Assembly: GCF_020594515.1 (NCBI RefSeq)
Contig: NZ_JAJCTH010000002.1
Span: 124,001 to 188,000, forward strand
Reading direction: 5' to 3'
From: Rhodoferax sp. U2-2l
GTDB lineage: Bacteria > Pseudomonadota > Gammaproteobacteria > Burkholderiales > Burkholderiaceae_C
Length of the DNA stretch: 64,000 nt
A program made the translations under genes and the position numbers. Shown piece after piece: positions 56,683-64,000 of this stretch. Numbering within the stretch: position 1 is the first letter of the stretch; each line of letters opens with the position of its first letter. A model generated the notes under the pieces. It was not told the DNA's origin. It saw nothing but the letters and a program-made list of their open reading frames with translations, and searched no databases.

Positions 56683-56817
56683 CGTGACAGCCTGAGGTCA
56701 TGGTTCGGGGTGGTCCGGGTGCCATGACAGTGAAGCAAGAGATGGGTGGTCACGCTGACTGAAGACGCCAACGCGTCAAGGCTGGCCGCGCAAGTACAAA
56801 CCAACAGGAGACCTGAC

Positions 56818-57765
56818 ATGAAGCAGCAATATGACGTGGTGGCACTGGGCGAGGCCATGGTGGAGTTCAACCAGATCCCGCAAGGTGATGGCCGCATGTA
56901 CCTGCAGGGGTTTGGTGGCGACACCTCCAACACCACCATCGCGGCGGCCCGCCAAGGCGCGCGTTGCGCCTATGTGTCGCTGGTGGGCAGCGATGCGCTG
57001 GGTGACATGTGCCTGGCGCTCTGGAAATCCGAGGGGGTGGATGTCAGCGCGGTGCATGTGCACAAAGATGCCCCGACCGGCGTGTATTTTGTGCGCCATG
57101 ACGCCGATGGCCACCATTTTTCTTATTTGCGCAAAGGGTCGGCCGCCAGTGGCATGCGGCCTGAAGACCTGTCACCCGCCCTGATTGGCAACACCAAGTA
57201 CCTGCACGTCACAGGCATCAGCCAGGCCATCAGCGTTAATGCCAGCCGCACGGTGGCTGCCGCCATCGCCATGGCGCGCTCAGCCGGTGCCCGTGTGTCG
57301 TATGACCCCAACTTGCGCTCTGCCTTGTGGTCCCTGGAGGACGCCCGGTCGGTGGTGATTGAAACCATCGCCTCAGCAGACGAATTTTTGCCGGGCTTTG
57401 AAGAGCTGTCCAAACTCTCCGGCCTGCACAAGGCGGAAGACCTGATCGCCTGGGCGCACCAACAGGGCACCAAGGTGGTGGTCATGAAGATGGGCATCGA
57501 AGGTGTGCTGGTGTCAGATGGCCAGCAGATCCAGAAAATCGCCGCGTTCCCGGTCAAGGCCGTGGATGCCACCGGCGCAGGCGACTGCTTCAACGGCGCC
57601 TACCTGGCCCGCCGTGCCCGTGGTGAGGATGTGTTCACCAGCGCCCGCTGGGCGGTTGCTTCGGCAGCTTTGTCCACCCAGGGTTATGGCGCCGTGGCAC
57701 CGCTGCCCACCGAGGCGCGGGTGGCCGAGTTTCTGAAATCCGTCATGCCTGCAGCCAAACCTTAA
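56818..57765 (+). CDS. kdgK: 2-keto-3-deoxygluconate kinase (PfkB family)
   Basis: Phosphorylates KDG to KDPG with ATP. 315 aa. N-terminal GEAMVEFNQIP and GGDTSNTTIAAARQG, sugar-binding YDPNLRSALW, and the catalytic DATGAGDCFNGAYLARRA with the base Asp. ATG 56818 follows AGGAG and was preferred to an upstream start at 56746. It lies downstream of kdgF and ends at a strong terminator. A second PfkB kinase is encoded on the opposite strand next door. Confidence 0.93.
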   Translation: MKQQYDVVALGEAMVEFNQIPQGDGRMYLQGFGGDTSNTTIAAARQGARCAYVSLVGSDALGDMCLALWKSEGVDVSAVHVHKDAPTGVYFVRHDADGHHFSYLRKGSAASGMRPEDLSPALIGNTKYLHVTGISQAISVNASRTVAAAIAMARSAGARVSYDPNLRSALWSLEDARSVVIETIASADEFLPGFEELSKLSGLHKAEDLIAWAHQQGTKVVVMKMGIEGVLVSDGQQIQKIAAFPVKAVDATGAGDCFNGAYLARRARGEDVFTSARWAVASAALSTQGYGAVAPLPTEARVAEFLKSVMPAAKP

Positions 57766-57836
57766 GGCGCCAGCCGCCAGGCCAACCCGGTCTGGCGACA
57801 GGTCAACCCGGGCGAGGCCTGGCGCCCTGCCAGCCC

Positions 57837-57872
57837 AAACCAAAGGCAGCCGAGGCTGCCTTTGGTTTTTTT
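57837..57872 (+). terminator. Rho-independent terminator after kdgK
   Basis: AAACCAAAGGCAGCC, loop GAG, GCTGCCTTTGGTTTTTTT: a 12-15 bp stem followed by a T-run, 72 bp after the kdgK stop. Confidence 0.95.
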
Positions 57873-57924
57873 CAGCGCCAGTGGCGCCGACCGCCATGGC
57901 ATCTTGCCCTGGCGGTCATGTCGA

Positions 57925-59025
57925 TCAGCGGATCACGCGGGCGCCTTTGCCCTTCATGGCGGCTTCCACTTCTTCCACCCGCACCATCGAGGTGTCGCCC
58001 GGCGTGGTCATGGCCAACGCGCCGTGGGCTGCGCCGTATTCCACGGCAGCTTGCGGGCCTTTGCCTTCCATGAAGCCATAGGCCAAACCGGAGGCAAAAC
58101 CGTCGCCACCGCCGACGCGGTCGTAAATTTCCAGGTTGTCGCGTTTCATCGACTGGTACAACTGGCCTTCGTAATACAGCAGGGCAGACCAGTCGTTCAG
58201 CGTGGCGGTGGTGGCCTTGCGCAGGGTGGTGGCAGCCACCTTGAAGTTGGGGAAGGCAGCCACAGCGGCCTGGATCATCTTCTTGAAGCTGTCGGTTTCG
58301 ATGTGGGTCAGGTGTTCGTCAGCGCCTTCCACTTCAAACCCTAAGCAGGCGGTGAAGTCTTCTTCGTTGCCGATCATCACGTCCACATACTTGGCGATTT
58401 CGCGGTTGACGCGTTGTGCGCCTTCCTTGCCGCCCTGGCTCTTCCACAACGAGGCGCGGTAGTTCAGGTCATACGCCACCACGGTGCCGTACTTCTTGGC
58501 CACTTCCACGGCTTCGATCACGGCTTCAGCGGTGTTGCTGGCCAGCGCGGCAAAAATGCCACCGGTATGGAACCAGCGCACACCTTCTTCGCCAAACAGC
58601 TTTTCCCAGTTGACTTCACCGGGGCGGATTTGCGAGGCGGCGGTGTGACCGCGGTCCGAGCAACCCAGCGCCGGGCGGATGCCAAAACCTTTTTCAGTGA
58701 AGTTCAGGCCGACGCGGGTGTTTTTGCCCAGACCGTCAAAATCACGCCAGATCAGGTGGCTCATGTCCACGCCGCCTTGCATGATCAGGTCTTCCACCAG
58801 CCAGCCTAGGTCGTTCTTCGGCAAAGCCGTGACCACGGCAGAGCGTTTGCCCCAGCATTTGCGCATGGCGCGGGCCACGTTGTATTCACCGCCGCCTTCC
58901 CAGACCTGGAAGCTGCGGGCATTGCGCACACGGCCAAAGCCGGGGTCGAAGCGCAGCATGACTTCGCCGAACGAAGCGCAGTCCCATTTGGTTTCAGCCG
59001 CGGATTTGATGATGAGTGCAGACAT
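57925..59025 (-). CDS. PfkB-family sugar kinase, probably a second 2-keto-3-deoxygluconate kinase
   Basis: 366 aa, about 50 longer than the neighbouring KdgK and only distantly similar. FGEVMLRFDPGFGRVRNA, GGGEYNVARAMRK, YDLNYRASLWKSQGG and the catalytic segment DRVGGGDGFASGLAYGF. The anion-hole motif is GGGD instead of the usual GAGD, with the catalytic Asp kept. It lies 23 bp after the KDPG aldolase on the same strand, which implies a KDG kinase feeding that aldolase. It has an AAGGAG ribosome-binding site. Two KDG kinases of different types is unusual; another keto-deoxy sugar acid is possible. Confidence 0.85.
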   Translation of the reverse strand: MSALIIKSAAETKWDCASFGEVMLRFDPGFGRVRNARSFQVWEGGGEYNVARAMRKCWGKRSAVVTALPKNDLGWLVEDLIMQGGVDMSHLIWRDFDGLGKNTRVGLNFTEKGFGIRPALGCSDRGHTAASQIRPGEVNWEKLFGEEGVRWFHTGGIFAALASNTAEAVIEAVEVAKKYGTVVAYDLNYRASLWKSQGGKEGAQRVNREIAKYVDVMIGNEEDFTACLGFEVEGADEHLTHIETDSFKKMIQAAVAAFPNFKVAATTLRKATTATLNDWSALLYYEGQLYQSMKRDNLEIYDRVGGGDGFASGLAYGFMEGKGPQAAVEYGAAHGALAMTTPGDTSMVRVEEVEAAMKGKGARVIR

Positions 59026-59048
59026 GTGTGTAACTCCTTCTCAGCAGG

Positions 59049-59735
59049 TTATTTGGCGGCCAGCTCGGCCTTGATGGTGGCGGCCAGTTGGACCGTCTTG
59101 CGCACGTTCTCTTCAATGCCTTTGTAATCCTTGGCATCGAGCAGCTTTTTGGTGATCATGTTGGAGCCAATGCCGCAAGCCACGATGCCGGCGCCAAACC
59201 ATTTGCGCAGTGACTCTTCGGTCGGCTCGACACCGCCAGTGGGCATGATGCGGGTCCAGGGCATCGGGCCCATCACGCTCTTGACAAAGTCGGGGCCGCC
59301 CACGCTGGAGCCGGGGAACACCTTGACGATTTCCACGCCCAGCTCTTGCGCGTCACCAATCTCGGTGGCCGAGCCGCAGCCGGGGCTGTAGGGAATGCCG
59401 CGGCGGTTGCAGACCTTGGCTACGTCGGCGTTGAGCAGCGGGCCCACCACAAACTTGGCGCCGTTGGCGATGAACAGGCCAGCCGTGGGTGCATCCACGA
59501 TCGAGCCCACGCCCATGATCACCGACGGGTCGGCCTTGGCAAAGTGACGCGTCACATCCAGGAACACCTGGGCCGCGAAGTCACCACGGTTGGTGAACTC
59601 GACACACTTGGCGCCGGCGTTGGCGCAGGCCTGGATGACGTTGATGCAGAGCTCCACGTCAGGGTGATAAAAAACCGGAATGATGCTTTGATCCATCATT
59701 GCCGAAAGGACTGCCATACGATCTTTTGCTGCCAT
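59049..59735 (-). CDS. eda: KDPG/KHG aldolase
   Basis: Cleaves 2-keto-3-deoxy-6-phosphogluconate to pyruvate and glyceraldehyde-3-phosphate. 228 aa. Catalytic regions CVEFTNRGDFAAQVFLD, the Schiff-base Lys in VEIVKVFPGSSVGGPDFVKS and the phosphate site MPTGGVEPTEESL. ATG 59735 follows AGGAG; an upstream start at 59765 was rejected. It lies between uxaA (upstream) and the second KDG kinase. Its substrate KDPG is also the HexR effector, linking this cluster to the zwf-hexR locus. Confidence 0.94.
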   Translation of the reverse strand: MAAKDRMAVLSAMMDQSIIPVFYHPDVELCINVIQACANAGAKCVEFTNRGDFAAQVFLDVTRHFAKADPSVIMGVGSIVDAPTAGLFIANGAKFVVGPLLNADVAKVCNRRGIPYSPGCGSATEIGDAQELGVEIVKVFPGSSVGGPDFVKSVMGPMPWTRIMPTGGVEPTEESLRKWFGAGIVACGIGSNMITKKLLDAKDYKGIEENVRKTVQLAATIKAELAAK

Positions 59736-59763
59736 GTTCACGCTCCTAAAAAAACGGTTTGTC

Positions 59764-59800
59764 AAAAAAAACCGGCCACCTTCACAGAGGCGAGACCGGC
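59764..59800 (-). terminator. Terminator or attenuator between uxaA and eda
   Basis: On the minus strand GCCGG-TCT-CGCCT, loop CTGTGA, AGGTG-GCCGG then TTTTTTTT. The stem has a bulge, so termination is probably partial, leaving some readthrough into eda. Confidence 0.7.
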
Positions 59801-59816
59801 GTCATCGATTCACGGA

Positions 59817-61331
59817 CTACATCACCGCGCCCACTTGCCACGGCAAAAATTCGTCATTGCCGTAGCCCAGTTCTTCACTGCGCACCTTCTCGCCCGAGGC
59901 GTGGCGAATGATGGCGTCGAAGATGCGTTGGCTGATCTCGGGCATCGGTGTGCCGGTGATCAGGTCGCCGCAGTTGACATCCATGTCATCACCCATGCGC
60001 TCGAACAGGGCGTTGTTGGTGGCCAGCTTGATGGTGGGCACCCCCGCGCAGCCAAACGCCGAACCGCGCCCCGTGGTGAAGCAGATCACCTGCGCACCAC
60101 CTGCCGCCTGGCCGGTGGCCGACACCGGGTCGTAACCGGGGGTGTCCATATACACAAAGCCCTTGGCCTCGATCGGCTCGGCATAGTTGTAGACGCCGTT
60201 GAGGGTGCTGGTGCCACCTTTGGCCACCGCGCCCAGAGACTTTTCCAGGATGGTGGTTAAGCCGCCGGCCTTGTTGCCCACCGACGGGTTGTTGTCCATC
60301 TGGTTGCCGTTGCGGGTGGTGTAGTCTTTCCACCAGCTGATGCGGTCGATCAGCTTCTGGGCGATTTCGGGGCTGGCGGCGCGGCGTGTCAGCAGGTGTT
60401 CGGCACCGTAAATCTCAGGCGTTTCCGACAGGATGGTGGTGCCACCGTGCGCCACCAGCAGGTCCGAGGCGCCGCCCAGCGCCGGGTTGGCGGTGATGCC
60501 GGAATAACCATCGGAGCCGCCGCAGTTCAAACCCACAATCAGGTGGCTGACCGATACCGGCTCACGCTGGTAGGTGTTGGCGCGCTCGAGCATGTCGGTC
60601 ACCAGGCTGATGCCTTTCTTGATAGCTGCGGTGGTGCCGCCCTCGGCCTGCATCACCAGCTTTTGCAGCATGCCTTCCTCGTGGGCGCCAATCATGTCGA
60701 TCAGGGGGGCAATCTGGTTCTGCTCGCAACCCAAGCCCACAAACAGCACCCCGGCAAAGTTGGGGTGGCGGGCATACCCCACCATGGTGCGGCGCAGGAT
60801 GTCCATGCCTTCACTGACCACGCCCATGCCGCAGCCCAGCGGGTGCGGCAGCGCGATCACGCCGTCAATATGAGGGTAGGCGGCCAGCCGCTCTTGGCTG
60901 AAGTGGCTGGCGATGGCGCGTACCACCGTGGCCGAACAATTCACCGAGGCAATGATGGCGATGTAGTTGCGCGTGCCGACCTTGCCGTTGGGGCGTTTGT
61001 AGCCCATGAAGGTGGCAGGGTGCTCGGCCTTGGGCAGCTCACGCACGCCCTGGCCAATGCCGTAATCCCGCTCGAACTCGCCCATGCCCAGGTTGTGGGA
61101 GTGCACATGCTGACCGGCCGCGATGTTGACCTTGGCAAAGCCGATGATCTGGTCGTAGCGCCGGACCGCAGCGCCCGCTGCGATGTCGCGGGCAGCCAGC
61201 TTGTGGCCGGGGGGGATCAGGTCGCGCACCACCAGGTGGTCTGACAGCAGCGAGCTGCCAGGCAGCATTTGCTGCGTGGCGATCAGCACATCGTCGTTGG
61301 CGTGCAAACGGATAACGGAAGATTGCGTCAT
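59817..61331 (-). CDS. uxaA: Altronate dehydratase
   Basis: Dehydrates D-altronate to KDG in galacturonate catabolism; iron-dependent. 504 aa, close to UxaA (about 495). An N-terminal SAF-type domain (about 1-95) is followed by the large catalytic domain with GYKRPNGKVGTRNYIAII, LPHPLGCGMG, GLGCEQNQIAPL, NCGGSDGYSGITANPALG and TTGRGSAFGCAGVPTIKLAT. ATG 61331 has GGAG at 6 nt. Galactarate dehydratase (GarD) is the close alternative, but uxaB in the same cluster favours altronate. It lies downstream of the second TRAP transporter. Confidence 0.92.
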   Translation of the reverse strand: MTQSSVIRLHANDDVLIATQQMLPGSSLLSDHLVVRDLIPPGHKLAARDIAAGAAVRRYDQIIGFAKVNIAAGQHVHSHNLGMGEFERDYGIGQGVRELPKAEHPATFMGYKRPNGKVGTRNYIAIIASVNCSATVVRAIASHFSQERLAAYPHIDGVIALPHPLGCGMGVVSEGMDILRRTMVGYARHPNFAGVLFVGLGCEQNQIAPLIDMIGAHEEGMLQKLVMQAEGGTTAAIKKGISLVTDMLERANTYQREPVSVSHLIVGLNCGGSDGYSGITANPALGGASDLLVAHGGTTILSETPEIYGAEHLLTRRAASPEIAQKLIDRISWWKDYTTRNGNQMDNNPSVGNKAGGLTTILEKSLGAVAKGGTSTLNGVYNYAEPIEAKGFVYMDTPGYDPVSATGQAAGGAQVICFTTGRGSAFGCAGVPTIKLATNNALFERMGDDMDVNCGDLITGTPMPEISQRIFDAIIRHASGEKVRSEELGYGNDEFLPWQVGAVM

Positions 61332-61348
61332 GGATGACTCCATCAAGT

Positions 61349-61416
61349 CCCGCTGCGATGTGTTGCAGCGGGTTCTAAATCGTGAAAGAGAGCCCAACCC
61401 GGATCAGGTCGGGCTC
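61349..61416 (-). promoter_or_regulatory. Two intergenic hairpins between dctM (system 2) and uxaA
   Basis: CCCGCTGC/GCAGCGGG (61349-61372) and GAGCCCAACC/GGTCGGGCTC (61390-61416). Neither has a T-run. They may be RNA-processing or stabilising structures within a TRAP-uxaA transcript. Confidence 0.5.
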
Positions 61417-61426
61417 GTGTACCCGC

Positions 61427-62785
61427 TTAGTAAACGGGTGAACCTTTGATCAGGCTGGGAATCCAGGTCGAAAACGCAGGGAAATAGGTCACGACCACCA
61501 TCACGACGAACAGGGCACCATAAAACGGCAAGATACTTTTCATGACCTGTTCGACCGAGACATCGCCAATGGCACACCCCACAAACTGGGTGGTGCCAAC
61601 CGGCGGTGTGTTGAGCCCCAGGGCACAGTTCAGCAGCATCACGATGCCAAACTGCACCGGCCCCATGCCCATCTGGATGGCCAGCGGCAAAAACAGCGGT
61701 GTGCAGATCAGGATGGTCGAGGCCATGTCCATGAAGGTGCCCAGCAGGAACAGGATCAGGTTGATGAGCAAGAACATCACCAGCGGGTCGGTGGTGGCGC
61801 TAAGCAGCAACTGAGCCGTTTTGTCGGGAATCTCCAGAATCGTCATGATGTACTGGAACATGGTCGACACGCCAATCAGCAGCAGCACCACGCCCGTGGT
61901 TTTGGCTGCCTTGGCGCCGGCTTTCATGAGTTTGGCCCAGCTCATGGTGCGGTAGCCCACAAAGGTCAGGAGCAGGGAGTACACCACCGCAATACCAGCC
62001 GCTTCGGTGGCGGTGGTGATGCCCATGATGATGCACCCCAGGATGATCACCACCACAAACATGCCCGGCAACGCGGCCACACCCGAGGTAATCACCGCGT
62101 TCCAGCCTGCAAACTTGTCCAGTGTGCTGCTGCCGTCAGGGCGAATCGGGTAGCCTTCTTTTTTGGCCACCCAGTAAGCGGCAAACAGCATGCAGACCAT
62201 CAGCACCAGCACCGGCAACAAGCCGGCAAACATCAGTTCGCCAATGGAGACACCTTTCACCATCACGTTGTGACCCGCCAGCAAGCCGCTGCTGCTTGAT
62301 GCGGCAAAGGCGTAAATGATCAGGTTGTGTGAGGTGGGCATCAAGGCGCCGCACAGGGAGGCGTGGGTCGTCACGTTGACGGCATAGTCAGCGCTGTAAC
62401 CTTCTTTTTTCATCATCGGGATCATCACGCCGCCCATCGCCGATACGTCGGCAACAGGTGAACCTGAGACGCCGCCAAACAGCGTGCAGGCGACCACATT
62501 GGCCATGCCCAGGCCGCCGCGACGGTGGCCGATCATGTTGCGGGCAAAGTTGACGATCTTGTCAGCAATGCCGCCATGCAACATCAGTTCGCCCGAAAAA
62601 ATGAAGAACGGAATGGCCAGGAACGAAAACACGTTCATCCCTGAAATCATGTTCTGAAAAGCCAGCTCCAGCGGAAACCCTTCGGCCCAATAGGTCGCGA
62701 TGCAACTCAACGCGATCGAGAAAGCCACCGGCACCCCCAGCAGCAGAAACACCAGAAAACTGATGCAAAGAACGGTCAGTGCCAT
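61427..62785 (-). CDS. dctM: TRAP transporter large permease DctM (system 2)
   Basis: 452 aa, about 12 membrane segments. FLAIPFFIFSGELMLHGGIA, FGGVSGSPVADVSAMGGVMI, a LCGALMPTSHNLIIYAFAAS segment and LNTPPVGTTQFVGCAIGDVS are DctM hallmarks. It overlaps the dctQ stop by 10 nt. It is only moderately similar to the system 1 DctM, so the two transporters are not a recent duplication. Downstream uxaA suggests galacturonate or another uronate as substrate. Confidence 0.95.
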   Translation of the reverse strand: MALTVLCISFLVFLLLGVPVAFSIALSCIATYWAEGFPLELAFQNMISGMNVFSFLAIPFFIFSGELMLHGGIADKIVNFARNMIGHRRGGLGMANVVACTLFGGVSGSPVADVSAMGGVMIPMMKKEGYSADYAVNVTTHASLCGALMPTSHNLIIYAFAASSSSGLLAGHNVMVKGVSIGELMFAGLLPVLVLMVCMLFAAYWVAKKEGYPIRPDGSSTLDKFAGWNAVITSGVAALPGMFVVVIILGCIIMGITTATEAAGIAVVYSLLLTFVGYRTMSWAKLMKAGAKAAKTTGVVLLLIGVSTMFQYIMTILEIPDKTAQLLLSATTDPLVMFLLINLILFLLGTFMDMASTILICTPLFLPLAIQMGMGPVQFGIVMLLNCALGLNTPPVGTTQFVGCAIGDVSVEQVMKSILPFYGALFVVMVVVTYFPAFSTWIPSLIKGSPVY

Positions 62786-63270
62786 GATGGAATCACTTTC
62801 TTGTCGGTAGACATCGCAATCAGATGCTCAATGGAAAACAGAATGATCAGTACACCCGCCACCACGCATGGCAAGTAGCGAAAGGCCTCCGAGATGCCCA
62901 GGGTGGGGATCACATTCGTCCAGACCGACATGGCCATGGTCCAAGTCCCCCAAGTCAGAAAGGCACCAAACACAATCGTGATCAGCCCCACCAGATTGCC
63001 TCCCCAGAACTGAAATTTAGGTGGCAGCAAGCCCATCAGGGATTCCATGCCAATATGCCCTTCATCACGCACGCCAGCGGCCGCGCCAAACATGGCCACA
63101 TTGATCACCAATATCAGCGCCACTTGCTCAGACCACGCAGGCGCGTCGTTGAGCGCATAGCGCCAGATCACCGAACCGAATACCACGCCGACGATTCCGA
63201 TCAGACACGCCACGGAGACATATAACGCCCATCGTGACAACCGCGAATTCAGCCAAGTCAGCCATTTCAT
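62776..63270 (-). CDS. dctQ: TRAP transporter small permease DctQ (system 2)
   Basis: 164 aa, four membrane segments. VIWRYALNDAPAWSEQVALI and GVRDEGHIGMESLM are typical DctQ features. ATG 63270 gives the N-terminus MKWLTWLNSRLSRWALYV; an extension to 63327 would run through a terminator-like hairpin. It overlaps dctM by 10 nt. Confidence 0.92.
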   Translation of the reverse strand: MKWLTWLNSRLSRWALYVSVACLIGIVGVVFGSVIWRYALNDAPAWSEQVALILVINVAMFGAAAGVRDEGHIGMESLMGLLPPKFQFWGGNLVGLITIVFGAFLTWGTWTMAMSVWTNVIPTLGISEAFRYLPCVVAGVLIILFSIEHLIAMSTDKKVIPSWH

Positions 63271-63281
63271 TGTTTCGCTCC

Positions 63282-63316
63282 AAAAAAAGCCCGAAAGCGT
63301 TAGCACACCTTCGGGC
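63282..63316 (-). terminator. Terminator-like hairpin between dctP and dctQ (system 2)
   Basis: On the minus strand GCCCGAA, a long loop, TTCGGGC, then TTTTTTT. Lying inside the operon it is probably a partial terminator that lets the binding protein be made in excess. Confidence 0.7.
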
Positions 63317-63342
63317 GATACCGTCAAACCGTTGCGTTTAAC

Positions 63343-64000
63343 TTACTTGGTGTTGACGATCTTCTGAACCAAAGCCTTCAACTCAGGAGTCGGAGAGAAC
63401 TTGTCCCAGACAGGCTTCATCACGGTCACGAATTCGGCTTTGTTGACGTTGTCCACAAACGTGGCGCCAGCTTTCTTGGCAGCGTCTTTGGAGAGCTGTT
63501 CCTTTTTGGTCCACAGGTCAATGTAGTAAGGAATGGTCTCCTTGACGGCGTCGCGGATGATTTTGTGCTCTTCTGGGGTCAGGGTGTCCCAGACCTTCTT
63601 CGAGAAAATCAGCACTTCAGGTGACATCACGTGCTGGGTTTCGCTGTACACCGGGGCGGCTTCGTAGTGCTTGGCGGTCTCGTACGACGGGTAGTTGTTT
63701 TCAGCGGCATCCACCAGGCCGGTTTTCAGCGCGGTGTAGACCTCGGCCATCGGGATCGGTGTGGGGTTGGCGCCCATGGCTTGGGCCAGGCTGACCCACA
63801 GGTCGGACTGCTGCACACGGATCTTCATGCCTTTGACATCGGCCAGGTTGCGCACCGGCTTTTTGGCGTAAATCGAACGGGCACCAGATTCCCACAGCGC
63901 CAAACCAACGAAACCAGCCTTGTCCAAAGCGGCCAGAATGTCGTCACCGGCAGGGCCGTTCATCGAGGCGCGGAAGTGTTTGATGTCACGGAAAATGAAG
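63343..64000 (-). CDS. dctP: TRAP transporter periplasmic binding protein DctP (system 2), C-terminal part
   Basis: About 219 C-terminal residues; the frame runs off the window edge, so the signal peptide and N-terminal lobe are missing. VRNLADVKGMKIRVQQSDLW includes the conserved carboxylate-binding Arg, with PIPMAEVYTALKTGLVDAAE and the C-terminal KALVQKIVNTK. It heads dctP-dctQ-dctM-uxaA on the minus strand. The start and promoter are outside the window. Confidence 0.93.
   Translation of the reverse strand, partial: FIFRDIKHFRASMNGPAGDDILAALDKAGFVGLALWESGARSIYAKKPVRNLADVKGMKIRVQQSDLWVSLAQAMGANPTPIPMAEVYTALKTGLVDAAENNYPSYETAKHYEAAPVYSETQHVMSPEVLIFSKKVWDTLTPEEHKIIRDAVKETIPYYIDLWTKKEQLSKDAAKKAGATFVDNVNKAEFVTVMKPVWDKFSPTPELKALVQKIVNTK

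Noticed and set aside
59817..61331. Galactarate dehydratase (garD)
   Set aside because: Length and the presence of uxaB and uronate genes favour altronate dehydratase; not fully excluded.

Overview
This 64 kb window is chromosomal DNA from a betaproteobacterium, most likely of the family Comamonadaceae (Rhodoferax/Polaromonas-like). The assignment rests on the proteins, strongly GC-rich third codon positions, an SAH riboswitch in front of ahcY, ahcY-tlyA-metF synteny, and short intergenic repeats that I recognise from that family. No rRNA, tRNA, CRISPR array, phage or intact insertion sequence was seen.

Layout. (1) 0-5.2 kb: the 5' part of glycogen phosphorylase (minus strand), then a methyl-cycle block ahcY-tlyA-metF behind an SAH riboswitch. 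(2) 5.2-7.4 kb: a visibly AT-rich insert with one unrecognised 351-aa gene, flanked by palindromic repeats. (3) 7.4-11.1 kb: nucleotide-sugar genes (galE, a nucleotidyltransferase, manC), followed by an M20 amidohydrolase. (4) 12.4-23.7 kb: a sugar-phosphate block. zwf-hexR diverge from two tandem periplasmic binding proteins, a fused permease, an ATPase, transaldolase, glucose-6-phosphate isomerase and a HAD phosphatase. Two HexR-like palindromes lie between the divergent promoters, and the binding proteins carry residues that fit an AfuA-type sugar-phosphate transporter. (5) 23.7-29.9 kb: glpK, a 160-bp palindrome, groES-groEL under a perfect CIRCE operator, dadA and a divergent Lrp-type regulator.

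(6) 30.1-42.1 kb: a signalling block on the plus strand with a PAS histidine kinase and LuxR-type regulator, two large hybrid kinases separated by a broken receiver fragment, and an RpfG-like HD-GYP protein. (7) 42.1-46.0 kb: cfa-pcm, two DUF2934 proteins, a chimeric Hsp20-like protein and a patatin-like protein.

(8) 46.0-64.0 kb: a hexuronate/pectin-monomer catabolic region. It holds uxaB, uxaA, kduI, kduD, kdgF, two KDG kinases and a KDPG aldolase. It also has two TRAP transporters, an IclR/KdgR-type regulator, and a PrpR-type sigma-54 activator divergent from a TRAP operon that has a clear -24/-12 promoter. Together these genes would import galacturonate and unsaturated uronates and convert them through altronate or DKI to KDG, KDPG, pyruvate and glyceraldehyde-3-phosphate. 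Uronate isomerase (uxaC) is not in the window. The sugar-phosphate block (Zwf, HexR, Pgi, Tal) and the KDPG aldolase meet in Entner-Doudoroff metabolism, the route HexR normally senses.

The most interesting items are the HexR-boxed transporter with two divergent binding-protein paralogues, the PrpR/sigma-54-controlled uronate TRAP operon, the AT-rich orphan insert, the acidic hexamer repeat inside tlyA, and the broken or chimeric genes (receiver fragment, Hsp20-like).
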